In this document: positions 14,235 through 23,574 of the stretch, piece by piece
Layout: every line of letters begins with the position of its first letter
How positions within the stretch are numbered: the stretch's first letter is position 1
Source: Candidatus Chloroploca asiatica
GTDB lineage: Bacteria; Chloroflexota; Chloroflexia; Chloroflexales; Chloroflexaceae
Assembly: GCF_002532075.1 (NCBI RefSeq)
Contig: NZ_LYXE01000123.1
Location: 1-36,836, forward strand
DNA length: 36,836 bases
Direction of reading: 5' to 3'
Position numbers and translations under genes: made by a program
Notes under the pieces: model-generated
Databases searched by the model: none
Told to the model about the DNA's origin: nothing
What the model saw: only the letters and a program-made list of their open reading frames with translations

Positions 14235-17200
14235 TTAGTTACATTCATCGTAATCTAACATGAAGTGATTAAACAGAAACGAGTTACCCCCCACAATTGG
14301 TGTGCCTCTGAAAAATCCGTAAGGATTAATCACTCTTGCCTTACTATAGCTATTAATCAATTTCCCTAGGCTCTTAGGTATAGGAGTCCATGGTGCCTTG
14401 ACCAATGCCCAACTAACCCCTTTTTGCTTGGCATATCGGAGACTAGCAAAAACATTCCTACCTGCCCCACCAGAGTATAATGGTGTGACACCAAACTTTG
14501 CTTCCATTAAAGATATTATTTTTTTACCATGATACTTTACTCCATCGGGAACAAAGTTTATTCCCTTGTAAGAAATTTTACTTCCAGTATATTTATTGTA
14601 ATTCGATGCAATTCTGGCAAATGGCTCATGCAGATACCTGCCCATATTGCTCATCATTGATCTCTTAAAGTTTGTAGGAATATGCTTCCAGATAGCAGAG
14701 GATGCTTTCTGCCCCATCGGTGCTAAGGCTTTCCCTGCACCAAAGAGCAAACCTCCAGCCGCTGCACCAATGAGAGCGCCTTGTGCAACTTTATCCCACT
14801 GAACATCTTGTCCATGTAATAGATCACTAGCTATTTGTGTCACGGCGCCACCAGCAGCACCTCCTCCCACAGCGCATCCAACTCCCAATGTCACACCACA
14901 AATACCTCCTGTTACAGCTCCCCCAATAGCGCTAGCACCAACTTCCTTCCAATCAACGCTACCAGTTGTAACAGCTTGTGTTACAGCGCTTACTGCACCG
15001 CCAATAATAGCTCCTCCCACAGCTCCTAAGGCTGCACCAATACACCATGGACAGTATCCATACGGATCAACTAGATTCACCGGGCTGTTGTACACGTACT
15101 GGTACCGATGCAGGCTCCGCGGTTCGCTGAACTGCCCCCGGTACGGGTCCTGGCTCATCCAGGTGCCGGTGTCGGGGTCATAGTGGCGGGCGTAGAACTC
15201 GTAGAGTCCGGTGTGCTCGTTCCACTCCTGGCCGGTGAAGGTGTAGTGGTTGTGCGGGTCGCTGAAGTTGCCCTTCGGCAGCTCGATCTGGCCGTACGGC
15301 TCGTAGCGGTAGTTGTGGCTGCTCTGGCCCTGCTGCTTGGTCAGGCCCGCGACCGAGCCCAGCCCGTCGTAGTGATACCAGTAGACCTGGCCCGCCGTGC
15401 CGCTTGGGAAGTGGTGCAGCTGTAGGATGCGCCCCTGGTCACCGCGGTAGAAGTTCTCGTACTGGGGGTTCCAGGTGTTGTACTCGGCGATCGGATCCAG
15501 CCCGTCGTAGACGTACTCCACCTGCTTGGTGCCGCCCCCGCCCGTCTTCGGGTCGTAGCTCTTCACGACGCGCCGCCCGTTGCCGTCATGGGCCATGGTG
15601 GTCACGGCGCGCTCGACGCGGTTGCCCTGCAGGTTCTGCTGGTAGTCCTGCACGACGACCAGGCGGTTCTCGGGGTCGTAGCGGTAGTCACTGCCCTGGA
15701 TGCGCGGACCCTGCGGGCCGGGGAATTCTTTGTTGATGCGGTTGCCATTGGCGTCGTAGGTGTAGGTGACGGTCTGCAACTCGCCACTGGCCCCATTGTT
15801 GGCCTCGCCCGCAAGGCGCAGCTTCGCCAGGAGACTGGTCGCGATGCCCTGGTTGCGCAACTCGCCCTCGGCCTGGTAAGTTTCGACCTGGGCGCGCAAG
15901 CTGGCCAGGGCGGAGTCCACCGCTGCGACGTTCGGTGTGGGATTGCCGTAGAGCTGCGCGAGCAGCGCGTCGGCACGGGCCAGCAGGTCACGCGCAGCTG
16001 CGCTGTTGATGCCCTTGCCCTGCTGGGCAGCGACTTCGTGGCGGAAGGCGTGCAGCGCCTGGGCGCTGTTCTCGGCCCGCTTCAGGCCGGGGCTGCCGGG
16101 GTGGGTGTCGCCGACGACGCTCAGCAACTGGTTGATCGCGTTGTAGCTGTAGTGCAGCGTCTTGCTATCGAAGGGCCGGTTGGTCGTGCTGCTGTCGTTG
16201 GTCGTCAGCGTCAGCCGATTGCCGACCGCATCAAAGGTATACGCCGTCCAGATGCCTTGGCTGTCCTCGTCGCGCACTAGGCGGCGCAGCGGGTCGTAGC
16301 TGTAATTGCTGGTGACCACGCTCGGATTACGCCAGGCGTAGGTCGCCTCCATGCTCACGCGCTGGCCGACGACGTCGTAGCGGTAGACGAAGCGGCTGTT
16401 GACGGTGTTGGCCCCGCCGATCTGCTGGTTCTCGACACTCAGCAGCCGGTTGGCCTTGTCATAGACCTGGGTCGTCACCGTGCTGTTGGGGTTCTCCTGG
16501 CGCACGACCTGACCCACGCCGTCACGGATATAGCGCGTGGAGCGGCCCTCAGGATCGGTCGTGCTGGCCAGCCAGTTGTTCTTGAGGTAGCTGGAGGTGA
16601 CGATCCGCCCATCGGGGTAGGTCAGGCTCAGGCGGTTGCCGACCGGATCGTAGCCAAAGGCGGTACGCCGCTCGTGGACATCCTGCTCCTCGATTAGCCG
16701 GTTGAGCGCGTCGTAGCTGCGCGTGGTGGTGCCGAGTTCGTTGCCGACCGTCAGGACGTTGTTATTCTCGTCGTAGGCATAGGCGACGAACGTCCCGTCG
16801 TGGTAATCCACGCGCTGGAGCTGGTCGTCGGGGTAGTAGCCGTAGGTCGTGCGGTTGCGCAGCGCATCAATGCGCTCGACCCGGTTGAAGGTCTTGTCGT
16901 AGGCGTAGCTCCAGCTGTTGCCGAGCGCATCCACTTCGCGGGTCAGGCGATTCAGCCCGTCGAAGCTAAAGCTGGTCGGGTTACCGTTGGCGTCGCGGAT
17001 CAGGACCAAGTTGCCGGCTTCGTCGTAGCTGTAGCGCGTGGTAACGTTGACATCCACGCCGACGGGCTGGCCGGGCTGCTGGTTGAAGGTGACGCTGCTC
17101 AGGCGGTAGAGCGGGTCGTAGCCGTAGCCGGTCACGATGCCGTCGGCCTCGGTCATAGCCAGCAGGTTGCCCATCCAGTCATAGCCGTAGGCGGTCGTCT

Positions 17201-20200
17201 CGTTCTCGGCGTTGGTGCGCGTCGCCACGCGATCGAGCGCATCGTAGGTCGAGCTACTGGTGTGCCCGTTGCCGTCGGTGCGGGTCAGCGGGTTGCTGTT
17301 GGCGTCATACGTCCAACTGGTCACGTAGCCTTCGGCGTCGGTGCGACTGAGCAGCCGGTAGACGACGTCGTAGGCGAAGCTGGTGGTATGCCCGTTGGCA
17401 TCGGTCTCGGCCAGCAGGTTGCCCACCGGATCATACTGGTAGCGCCAGACCCCAGCGAGGTTGTCGGTGAAGCTAATGACCCGATCCAGGCCGTCGTAGG
17501 CATACGTGCTGGTGAAGCTGCGCGCATCGGTGAGGCGGATCAGGTTGTCGAGCTGGTCGTAAGCGAAGCTGACCGCGTGGCCTTCGGGGTTGGTGATCCG
17601 CACCAGCCGGTTGAGGCCGTCATACGCGCTGGTGGTGGTATGGCCGTTGGCATCGGTGACTGCGATCAGGTTGTTGACGCGGTCGTACCCGAAGCTGGTC
17701 GTGCCGCCTTCGGCATCGAGCGTACGCACCCGGCGCAGGTCAGCGTCGTACTGGTGCTCGGTGACGTACGTGCCACGCGGGTCGTAGATGAAGCGCAGGT
17801 TGCCTGCAAGATCATAGTCAAAGCGCGTGGTGACGTTCTGCGTGCTGCTCGCCGCCTCGCCGGGGCGCTCGTTCTGCACCAGGGCTTCCAGGCGATCCAG
17901 CGCGTTGTAGCGGTAGGCCGTGACGATGCCATTGGGATCGGTCTGGGCCACCAGGTTGCTGTTGGCATCGTAGCCAAAGCTGGTCGTCTGCTGGAGCGCA
18001 TCGCTGACGCTGGCGAGCCGGTTGGCGGCGTCGTAGCTGAAGCTGGTGCTGAAGCCACGCGGGTTGGTCAGCGTGGTCAGGTTGCCCATGGGATCATAGG
18101 CATAGGTCGTCACCTGGGCGGCGGCGCTCTCCTCGCGCACCAGCCGATCCAGCAGGTCGTAGCGGAAGCTGGTGCTGATGCCGTTGGCATCAGTGAGGGT
18201 CAGCAGATTACCGACCAGGTCATAGCTGAATTGGGTCGTGACGTTGGTATCGGCGCTGGCGGGGACACCGGGCACCGCATTGGCAATCGCGGTAACCACG
18301 CGATCCAGGTCGTCGTAGACCAGTTCCTGCACTTGCTGGACGGCGCAACTCTCCCCTTCCAGCGGACTATTGCAGCGGATCAGCGCGGTCAGGTTGCCGA
18401 CGCCATCGTAACGGAAGAAGGTATGGCTCTGCTCGGGAGCATGCTCGGCTACCTGGTTATAGACCGCATCGTAGGCAAAGGTCCAGACCCGACCCTCGGC
18501 ATCCTCGACGCGCACGAGGTTGTTCATCGCATCGTAGGCGTAGCTGGTCGTAAACCCAAGCGGGGTCACCTCGGCAACAAGCTGCTCGGCCTCGTCGTAG
18601 CGGAAGCGCGTGACATCGCCATTGGCATCGGTCGCCGTGATCAGGTTGTCGTTCTTGTCGTAGCTGTAGCGCAGCGTAAAGCCGAGCGGACCATCGAGTT
18701 GGATCAGGTTATCGTTGCCATCGAAAGTGTAGGTGCTGGTAAAGCCGCGCCCATTGGTGGTTGTGCTAAGGCGCCCCAGGCCATCGTAGCTGAACTGCAC
18801 CTGATCGCCAACGCCGTTGGTCGAACTGCGCAGGTCGCCAGTCGTAGCGTCATAGGTGTTGGTCGTCTGGTTGCCGTTGAAATCGGTAATGTTTGTTGGC
18901 AAGCCACGGGCATCGTAGCTAAGCGTACTCGTATCACCGGCAGCATTGGTGATGCCGATCAGATTGCCCCGCGCATCATAGTCAAAGCGCGTGACCCGCC
19001 CTTCGGCATCGGTGAACTGCGTCACCTGGTCGAGGTCATTAAAAGCCCAGGCGCGGCTCCAGCCGAGTGGCCCGGTCTCACTCAGGCGATTACCACGGTC
19101 ATCATACGTATACGTGTAAACTCGCCCGAGCCGGTCAGTGAAGGCAGTCCGGTTGAAGTCGTCGTCGTAGCCATAGGTCTCGGTGAACCCGAGGGCATCC
19201 TGCATGGCGATCAGGCGCCCCATGTCATCGTAGGTATAGGTCGTCGGCTGATCGAAGCTATCGGTCACGATGGTTTCGGTCAGATCGTCGCTATAGCTGA
19301 AGCGATAGGTTTCCTGGAACCCAACGACCTGTTGCTGAACCCGGAACTCATCGTCATACGCGATCTGCAGGAAGGGATGGCCCTCAGGCGTGATGATCGC
19401 CGTGAGCTGCTGATCGTCGCTGTAGCGATATTCGGTGGTATGACCACGCGCATCGGTGACGCTGGTCAGGTTGCCGTCGGTGTAGGCATAGGTGAGGGTC
19501 TTGCCCTCCGGCGCGTGGATCGCGGTAATGAAACCGTCGGCGTTGTAGTCGAAGCGGATCACCCGCCCGCTGGCATTCTCGACCCGCACGAGGTACTCAC
19601 CCTCGTAGAAGAGAGTTACTTTATTGCCATTGCGGTCGCGCCGGGCCACCAGCAACCCCTCGCCATTGAACTCCTCCACCACCAGGGTGCGCTTATTGCG
19701 CAACTCATACCCGGTAGCGGTCTGCGTTAAAACATCAAAGCTGAAGGGGGTCAGGGGCACAAACGCATCCCCAGCGCGGCGGAAACTCACCACGCGGCCA
19801 TCGGGATAGAAGACCTGCGCGCCCTGCATGAGCAGGTTATCCACGACGAGCATGCGCACCGCGTAGGGGAAAGCCCAGGCGCGCCCGAAGTATTGGGGCG
19901 GGCCGGCGATCACCTCTGCCTTGACGTCACCTCCGCTTTCGGTATAGCGCGTGGTACCCCCACCACTCCCGAAGGCAGCCAGCGAGTTGTAGGCACGATC
20001 AATGGCCAGCGTGGTATCGCCCACGCCAGCAACAGTCAGATCACGGAAGCTATCGGTATAGTTGCCGTTGTAGGTATTGACCGGATCGCCCGCCCCTGCC
20101 TGGAAGCCTGGCGACGAAGGCGCGGGATCGCAATCAGAAGCATGCAACAGACATTGCTGACCAAAGTTCCCGGCTTGACTTGCCGACACGGCCAGCGGCC

Positions 20201-23195
20201 CGCCACTGGGGAAGTAGGCATCATTGCCCGACGTATCAACCGCATAGACACGATATTCATTGTTGCCCCTCGTCGGGCCATTGGCAAGCGCAAAGCCATA
20301 GAGGTCACCGCCCAGCGCCTGCATCGGGTAAACCGTACCATTGAAGGTGAGGTCAACCCGTGCCACGGCCCGGTTGTCGGTAACGAGCGCCCGCACCTCG
20401 ATCCCACCCATCCCATCCTGGAAGATATCGAGGTAGTGGATCGTCGGCGGGGTCGTATCTGCCTCCGGCAGTACCCCATCAGCGCCTTCACAGGTATTCT
20501 CGAAGGTAAAGCGGCCCTCATCAGCCGTCAGCGTGTACGTTTCCTGGTTGGTGAAGGCGCGGCACGGCGCGTATCCCACCAGATTATCGCCAGCGGGGCT
20601 GATGCGGGCAGCTTTGAAGGAGAAGATCAGCGGCGTGCCGGGCTCAAGTTTGTGGGGATAGGCATAGATCCATGGACCGATGGGTAACGTGCTTACAAAG
20701 GGTTGCTGACCTTCGGCCTCAACCACCAGCGTCAACTGGATGCTGGCACTGCCTGTATACTGCGGCGCAGCATCGACTCCCGTGGTGAAGGTAAGCTTGA
20801 TTTTCTGAATCTTAGGGTCGCCCTGAATGGGAGGGTCGTACTCTTTCAGCTCACCTGTCACAGCGATCTGGCCTTGTCCAGGGATGGCTGGGAAGTACCG
20901 GTGTGCCTCGACGACTGTATCGTTCTTACTGATAAAGCCCTTCTCAAGGAAGAGCACATCTTGGCCAACGAAGTTGTTGCCGTTCTCATCAACAAAAGTA
21001 GCGGGGGCCTGGGTCGGATTCGGGTTGCCGGTCTGCGGCACACCAAGCCAGCCACTCGGTCCACCTTCTTGCTGATACTTGGTGACATATTCGGGCTGCA
21101 GGAAGAAGAAGGCACCCTCAGCATAGAGCAGTGAACCAATCGGGAAGTGCTGGGCATAGGCACCACCAAAGGCAATCACATCCGTTGTTGGTGCGCCACC
21201 GAGCGCGTCCAGCGTGCGCAACTCACACTCGTCAATAAAGGCTTGGCGAATCGCTGTTGATGCGCCATTCCCAGCCCCGGCTGTTTCACACGCACTCAAC
21301 TCAGGTGCTTGGGGCGCAAGGCTCAGCAGCGCAAACTCGGTGAAGTGATCGGTGGTAGCCGTAATCACCCCTGCCGCTTGATCCACCACTGAAGGTAGGG
21401 CGGTCCAGGTCTGATGGGCAGCATCACGGTAGTAGAGGGCGAGGCCCGAGCCATTCTGGCTGTTGTACGCCACCCGCAGGTTGAGTGGGCGATCAAACTG
21501 GTGTACCGGGTTGCCCTGGGCATCCTCGGCGGTGAGTTGGAAAAAGACGTCGGCGTGCTGGTAGCCCGTCACCGACTGGACAGGCAATGGGCGATAGGTG
21601 ATCGTCGTGAGACTATCGACCGCCCCGACGGGCACATGTAATTCGACACGCCCATCACTGGATTGGAGTACGTCACCGCGGGTGGGTGCAACTGCGACTT
21701 GATCCTGTCCATCAACCGGAACCGCCGTCGCCGTCGCCGAAACGGCCGTCGCTGTGGGCATAGCGGGAACCGCCGTCGCCGTCGCCGAAACCGCCGTCGC
21801 CGTGGGCATAGCGGGAACCGCCGTCGCCGTCGCCGAAACCGCCGTCGCCGTGAGCGTGGCGGGAACCGCCGTCGCCGTCGCCGGAACCGCCGTCGCTGTC
21901 GCCGGAACCGCCGTCGGACTGACCGGAACCGCCGTCGCCGTGGGCATAGCGGGAACGGCCGTCGCCGTCGCCGAAGCCACCGTCGGGCTGGCCGGAACCG
22001 CCGTCGCCGTCGGACTGACCGGAACCGCCGTCGCCGTGGGCATAGCGGGAACGGCCGTCGCCGTCGCCGAAGCCACCGTCGGGCTGGCCGGAACCGCCGT
22101 CGCCGTCGGACTGACCGGAACCGCCGTCGCCGTGGGCGTGGCGGGAACCGCCGTCGCCGTCGCCGAAGCCACCGTCGGGCTGGCCGGAACCGCCGTCACC
22201 GTGAGCGTGGCGGGAACGGCGGTTGCCGTCGCCGGAACCGCCGTCGGACTGACCGGAACCGCCGTCGCCGTGGGCATAGCGGGAACGGCGGTTGCCGTCG
22301 CCGAAGCCACCGTCGGGCTGGCCGGAACCGCCGTCACCGTCGGACTGACCGGAACCGCCGTCGCCGTGGGCGTGGCGGGAACGGCGGTTGCCGTCGCCGA
22401 AGCCACCGTCGGGCTGGCCGGAACCGCCGTCGCTGTCGGACTGCTCGGAACCGCCGTCGCCGTGGGCGTGGCGGGAACGGCTGTTACCGTGGGCGTGGTT
22501 GGTGCAGCCGTTAACGTCGGACTAGCTGACGTATCGGGTGTAGTGGTGACGACTGGGGTGATCGATGGGTTTACTGGAGCAAAATCAGCACCTTCTTGAT
22601 CACCATCGACCTGTACGAAGGGCAGATAGATCGTAAAATCCCCTTGTGCCTGTACATCTGGTGGGGCCCGCGCCTCACTGGGCGCAGCAGCAGGGCGCTG
22701 AGGGGATTCGAGTGATTCACTTGGCGTAGCAGTTTCAGTTACAGTGCCCGTCCCAACAGCAACTGCCTCCTCCGTCGCAACCGCAGTTGCGGGCGGCTCA
22801 TCGTGGACGGCCTGGTTCGCCAAGGCCTGGATCATGTCTGCAGACGAACGAGAATCAATAGCGACAGCCAGGGGGTTAGGCGGGGTTGGCGGTATGACCG
22901 AAGGGACGGCGGGCACCACGAGGCCGAGTGGTTCCATGCGGGTAGGGCCATCACTTGTGCCAAACAGCGGATCAGCGTCCGGCCCGATGGCTGCCTCAAG
23001 TGCAGATCGAATCGGATCGGGAAACGGATCCAGTAGCGCTTCAGGATTTTGTGGCAGTGGATAGTCGCGTGTTAACCCGCGGTGCGCTGCGGTGGTGGCG
23101 CGGGTCACCGGGGGTGTGAACGAGAAGTTACCGACGATCAGGGCGAACAGGAGACAGAAGCTAGCGAAACGGTAAACCCGTGATGTCGGCTGCAT
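14235..23195 (-). CDS. Giant secreted YD/RHS-repeat polymorphic toxin
   Basis: 2986 residues; ATG 23195 has GAGGA 6 nt upstream. In order: Sec signal peptide (1-34); Thr/Pro/Val/Ala tandem-repeat linker (about 232-490); a ZU5-like beta domain (about 498-622, GRVELHVPVGAV); an LGFP-like segment (about 662-729, GGPSGWLGVPQ); an Ig-like domain (about 912-992); a DUF6531-like RHS entry domain (about 1036-1142, DPVNTYNGNYTDSF); dozens of YD repeats (about 1186-2610), interrupted by a helical insert at 2367-2472; an RHS core (about 2622-2712) ending in VDPYG; a Gly/Ala hydrophobic stretch (about 2712-2812); and a C-terminal tip (about 2812-2986). In RHS toxins the YD cage encloses the tip. The tip is AT-rich and contains PDG (D2884), then EAK (E2898, K2900), suggesting a PD-(D/E)XK nuclease. 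That activity is inference. Confidence 0.93.
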   Translation of the reverse strand: MQPTSRVYRFASFCLLFALIVGNFSFTPPVTRATTAAHRGLTRDYPLPQNPEALLDPFPDPIRSALEAAIGPDADPLFGTSDGPTRMEPLGLVVPAVPSVIPPTPPNPLAVAIDSRSSADMIQALANQAVHDEPPATAVATEEAVAVGTGTVTETATPSESLESPQRPAAAPSEARAPPDVQAQGDFTIYLPFVQVDGDQEGADFAPVNPSITPVVTTTPDTSASPTLTAAPTTPTVTAVPATPTATAVPSSPTATAVPASPTVASATATAVPATPTATAVPVSPTVTAVPASPTVASATATAVPAMPTATAVPVSPTAVPATATAVPATLTVTAVPASPTVASATATAVPATPTATAVPVSPTATAVPASPTVASATATAVPAMPTATAVPVSPTATAVPASPTVASATATAVPAMPTATAVPVSPTAVPATATAVPATATAVPATLTATAVSATATAVPAMPTATAVSATATAVPAMPTATAVSATATAVPVDGQDQVAVAPTRGDVLQSSDGRVELHVPVGAVDSLTTITYRPLPVQSVTGYQHADVFFQLTAEDAQGNPVHQFDRPLNLRVAYNSQNGSGLALYYRDAAHQTWTALPSVVDQAAGVITATTDHFTEFALLSLAPQAPELSACETAGAGNGASTAIRQAFIDECELRTLDALGGAPTTDVIAFGGAYAQHFPIGSLLYAEGAFFFLQPEYVTKYQQEGGPSGWLGVPQTGNPNPTQAPATFVDENGNNFVGQDVLFLEKGFISKNDTVVEAHRYFPAIPGQGQIAVTGELKEYDPPIQGDPKIQKIKLTFTTGVDAAPQYTGSASIQLTLVVEAEGQQPFVSTLPIGPWIYAYPHKLEPGTPLIFSFKAARISPAGDNLVGYAPCRAFTNQETYTLTADEGRFTFENTCEGADGVLPEADTTPPTIHYLDIFQDGMGGIEVRALVTDNRAVARVDLTFNGTVYPMQALGGDLYGFALANGPTRGNNEYRVYAVDTSGNDAYFPSGGPLAVSASQAGNFGQQCLLHASDCDPAPSSPGFQAGAGDPVNTYNGNYTDSFRDLTVAGVGDTTLAIDRAYNSLAAFGSGGGTTRYTESGGDVKAEVIAGPPQYFGRAWAFPYAVRMLVVDNLLMQGAQVFYPDGRVVSFRRAGDAFVPLTPFSFDVLTQTATGYELRNKRTLVVEEFNGEGLLVARRDRNGNKVTLFYEGEYLVRVENASGRVIRFDYNADGFITAIHAPEGKTLTYAYTDGNLTSVTDARGHTTEYRYSDDQQLTAIITPEGHPFLQIAYDDEFRVQQQVVGFQETYRFSYSDDLTETIVTDSFDQPTTYTYDDMGRLIAMQDALGFTETYGYDDDFNRTAFTDRLGRVYTYTYDDRGNRLSETGPLGWSRAWAFNDLDQVTQFTDAEGRVTRFDYDARGNLIGITNAAGDTSTLSYDARGLPTNITDFNGNQTTNTYDATTGDLRSSTNGVGDQVQFSYDGLGRLSTTTNGRGFTSTYTFDGNDNLIQLDGPLGFTLRYSYDKNDNLITATDANGDVTRFRYDEAEQLVAEVTPLGFTTSYAYDAMNNLVRVEDAEGRVWTFAYDAVYNQVAEHAPEQSHTFFRYDGVGNLTALIRCNSPLEGESCAVQQVQELVYDDLDRVVTAIANAVPGVPASADTNVTTQFSYDLVGNLLTLTDANGISTSFRYDLLDRLVREESAAAQVTTYAYDPMGNLTTLTNPRGFSTSFSYDAANRLASVSDALQQTTSFGYDANSNLVAQTDPNGIVTAYRYNALDRLEALVQNERPGEAASSTQNVTTRFDYDLAGNLRFIYDPRGTYVTEHQYDADLRRVRTLDAEGGTTSFGYDRVNNLIAVTDANGHTTTSAYDGLNRLVRITNPEGHAVSFAYDQLDNLIRLTDARSFTSTYAYDGLDRVISFTDNLAGVWRYQYDPVGNLLAETDANGHTTSFAYDVVYRLLSRTDAEGYVTSWTYDANSNPLTRTDGNGHTSSSTYDALDRVATRTNAENETTAYGYDWMGNLLAMTEADGIVTGYGYDPLYRLSSVTFNQQPGQPVGVDVNVTTRYSYDEAGNLVLIRDANGNPTSFSFDGLNRLTREVDALGNSWSYAYDKTFNRVERIDALRNRTTYGYYPDDQLQRVDYHDGTFVAYAYDENNNVLTVGNELGTTTRSYDALNRLIEEQDVHERRTAFGYDPVGNRLSLTYPDGRIVTSSYLKNNWLASTTDPEGRSTRYIRDGVGQVVRQENPNSTVTTQVYDKANRLLSVENQQIGGANTVNSRFVYRYDVVGQRVSMEATYAWRNPSVVTSNYSYDPLRRLVRDEDSQGIWTAYTFDAVGNRLTLTTNDSSTTNRPFDSKTLHYSYNAINQLLSVVGDTHPGSPGLKRAENSAQALHAFRHEVAAQQGKGINSAAARDLLARADALLAQLYGNPTPNVAAVDSALASLRAQVETYQAEGELRNQGIATSLLAKLRLAGEANNGASGELQTVTYTYDANGNRINKEFPGPQGPRIQGSDYRYDPENRLVVVQDYQQNLQGNRVERAVTTMAHDGNGRRVVKSYDPKTGGGGTKQVEYVYDGLDPIAEYNTWNPQYENFYRGDQGRILQLHHFPSGTAGQVYWYHYDGLGSVAGLTKQQGQSSHNYRYEPYGQIELPKGNFSDPHNHYTFTGQEWNEHTGLYEFYARHYDPDTGTWMSQDPYRGQFSEPRSLHRYQYVYNSPVNLVDPYGYCPWCIGAALGAVGGAIIGGAVSAVTQAVTTGSVDWKEVGASAIGGAVTGGICGVTLGVGCAVGGGAAGGAVTQIASDLLHGQDVQWDKVAQGALIGAAAGGLLFGAGKALAPMGQKASSAIWKHIPTNFKRSMMSNMGRYLHEPFARIASNYNKYTGSKISYKGINFVPDGVKYHGKKIISLMEAKFGVTPLYSGGAGRNVFASLRYAKQKGVSWALVKAPWTPIPKSLGKLINSYSKARVINPYGFFRGTPIVGGNSFLFNHFMLDYDECN
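21720..22500. repeat. Tandem repeat encoding a TATAVPxxPT linker
   Basis: About 780 bp of units such as GCCGTCGCCGTGGGCATAGC and GGAACCGCCGTCGCCGTCGC, arranged in higher-order blocks of roughly 100-120 bp that recur with few changes. On the minus strand they encode Thr/Ala/Val/Pro repeats inside the RHS protein. Long near-identical blocks make this stretch prone to copy-number change and to assembly collapse. Confidence 0.9.
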
Positions 23196-23479
23196 AGTCG
23201 TTCCTCGGTGGCGGCACCTTCCTATGACAGGCTACCGCGAGGGTAATGATGCGGATCTCTTGAAGTACTATGTATGCATAGTACTATAGTTGTATCAGAA
23301 TGGCGTGAAAATTATGTCACATGGTAATAACAATTTCTTTAACTATTATCTTGAACATGCATCTGACCACGGATGCAGTAAACATTTAAGCCATGTTAGA
23401 GCAGACGGCTTGCAACTCTAATAGGCTGGCGTTTTCAAGAGACAGTAAGAGTCTGCTTACGCAGCTAAACATAGAAAAT
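23196..23479. other. AT-rich intergenic region upstream of the RHS gene
   Basis: Visibly AT-rich against its surroundings, with no believable ORF. It carries the palindrome at 23264-23285 and presumably the RHS promoter. I could not settle on one -35/-10 pair. Confidence 0.5.
23264..23285. promoter_or_regulatory. 22-bp palindrome, possible operator of the RHS gene
   Basis: AGTACTATG (23264-23272) and CATAGTACT (23277-23285) form a perfect dyad around TATG, about 70 bp before the RHS start codon. The AT-rich dyad overlaps the region where a promoter is expected and has no T-tract, so it looks more like a dimeric-regulator site than a terminator. Confidence 0.45.
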
Positions 23480-23523
23480 ATTGATTGTTTGATGGCGTGG
23501 ATTTATGCTATCAAACAATCAAT
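23480..23523 (-). terminator. 14-bp hairpin terminator after the membrane hydrolase gene
   Basis: ATTGATTGTTTGAT (23480-23493) pairs perfectly with ATCAAACAATCAAT (23510-23523) around a 16-nt loop. It lies about 50 bp downstream of the hydrolase stop. On the minus strand it is followed by ATTTTCTATGTTT, fitting an intrinsic terminator that insulates the RHS gene. Confidence 0.6.
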
Positions 23524-23574
23524 AATATGTCAATACCCATTACTAAAATCAGACTGGATTTGCTCTATTTTCAG

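Noticed and set aside
16800-19730. 976-codon plus-strand ORF
   Set aside because: Exact antisense shadow of the YD repeats; its repetitive Val/Gly-rich translation mirrors the repeat period of the real gene.
21663-22599. Two plus-strand ORFs of about 280 codons (Arg-rich and Ala/Val/Gly-rich)
   Set aside because: Antisense readings of the TATAVP tandem repeat; no ribosome-binding site and purely repetitive.
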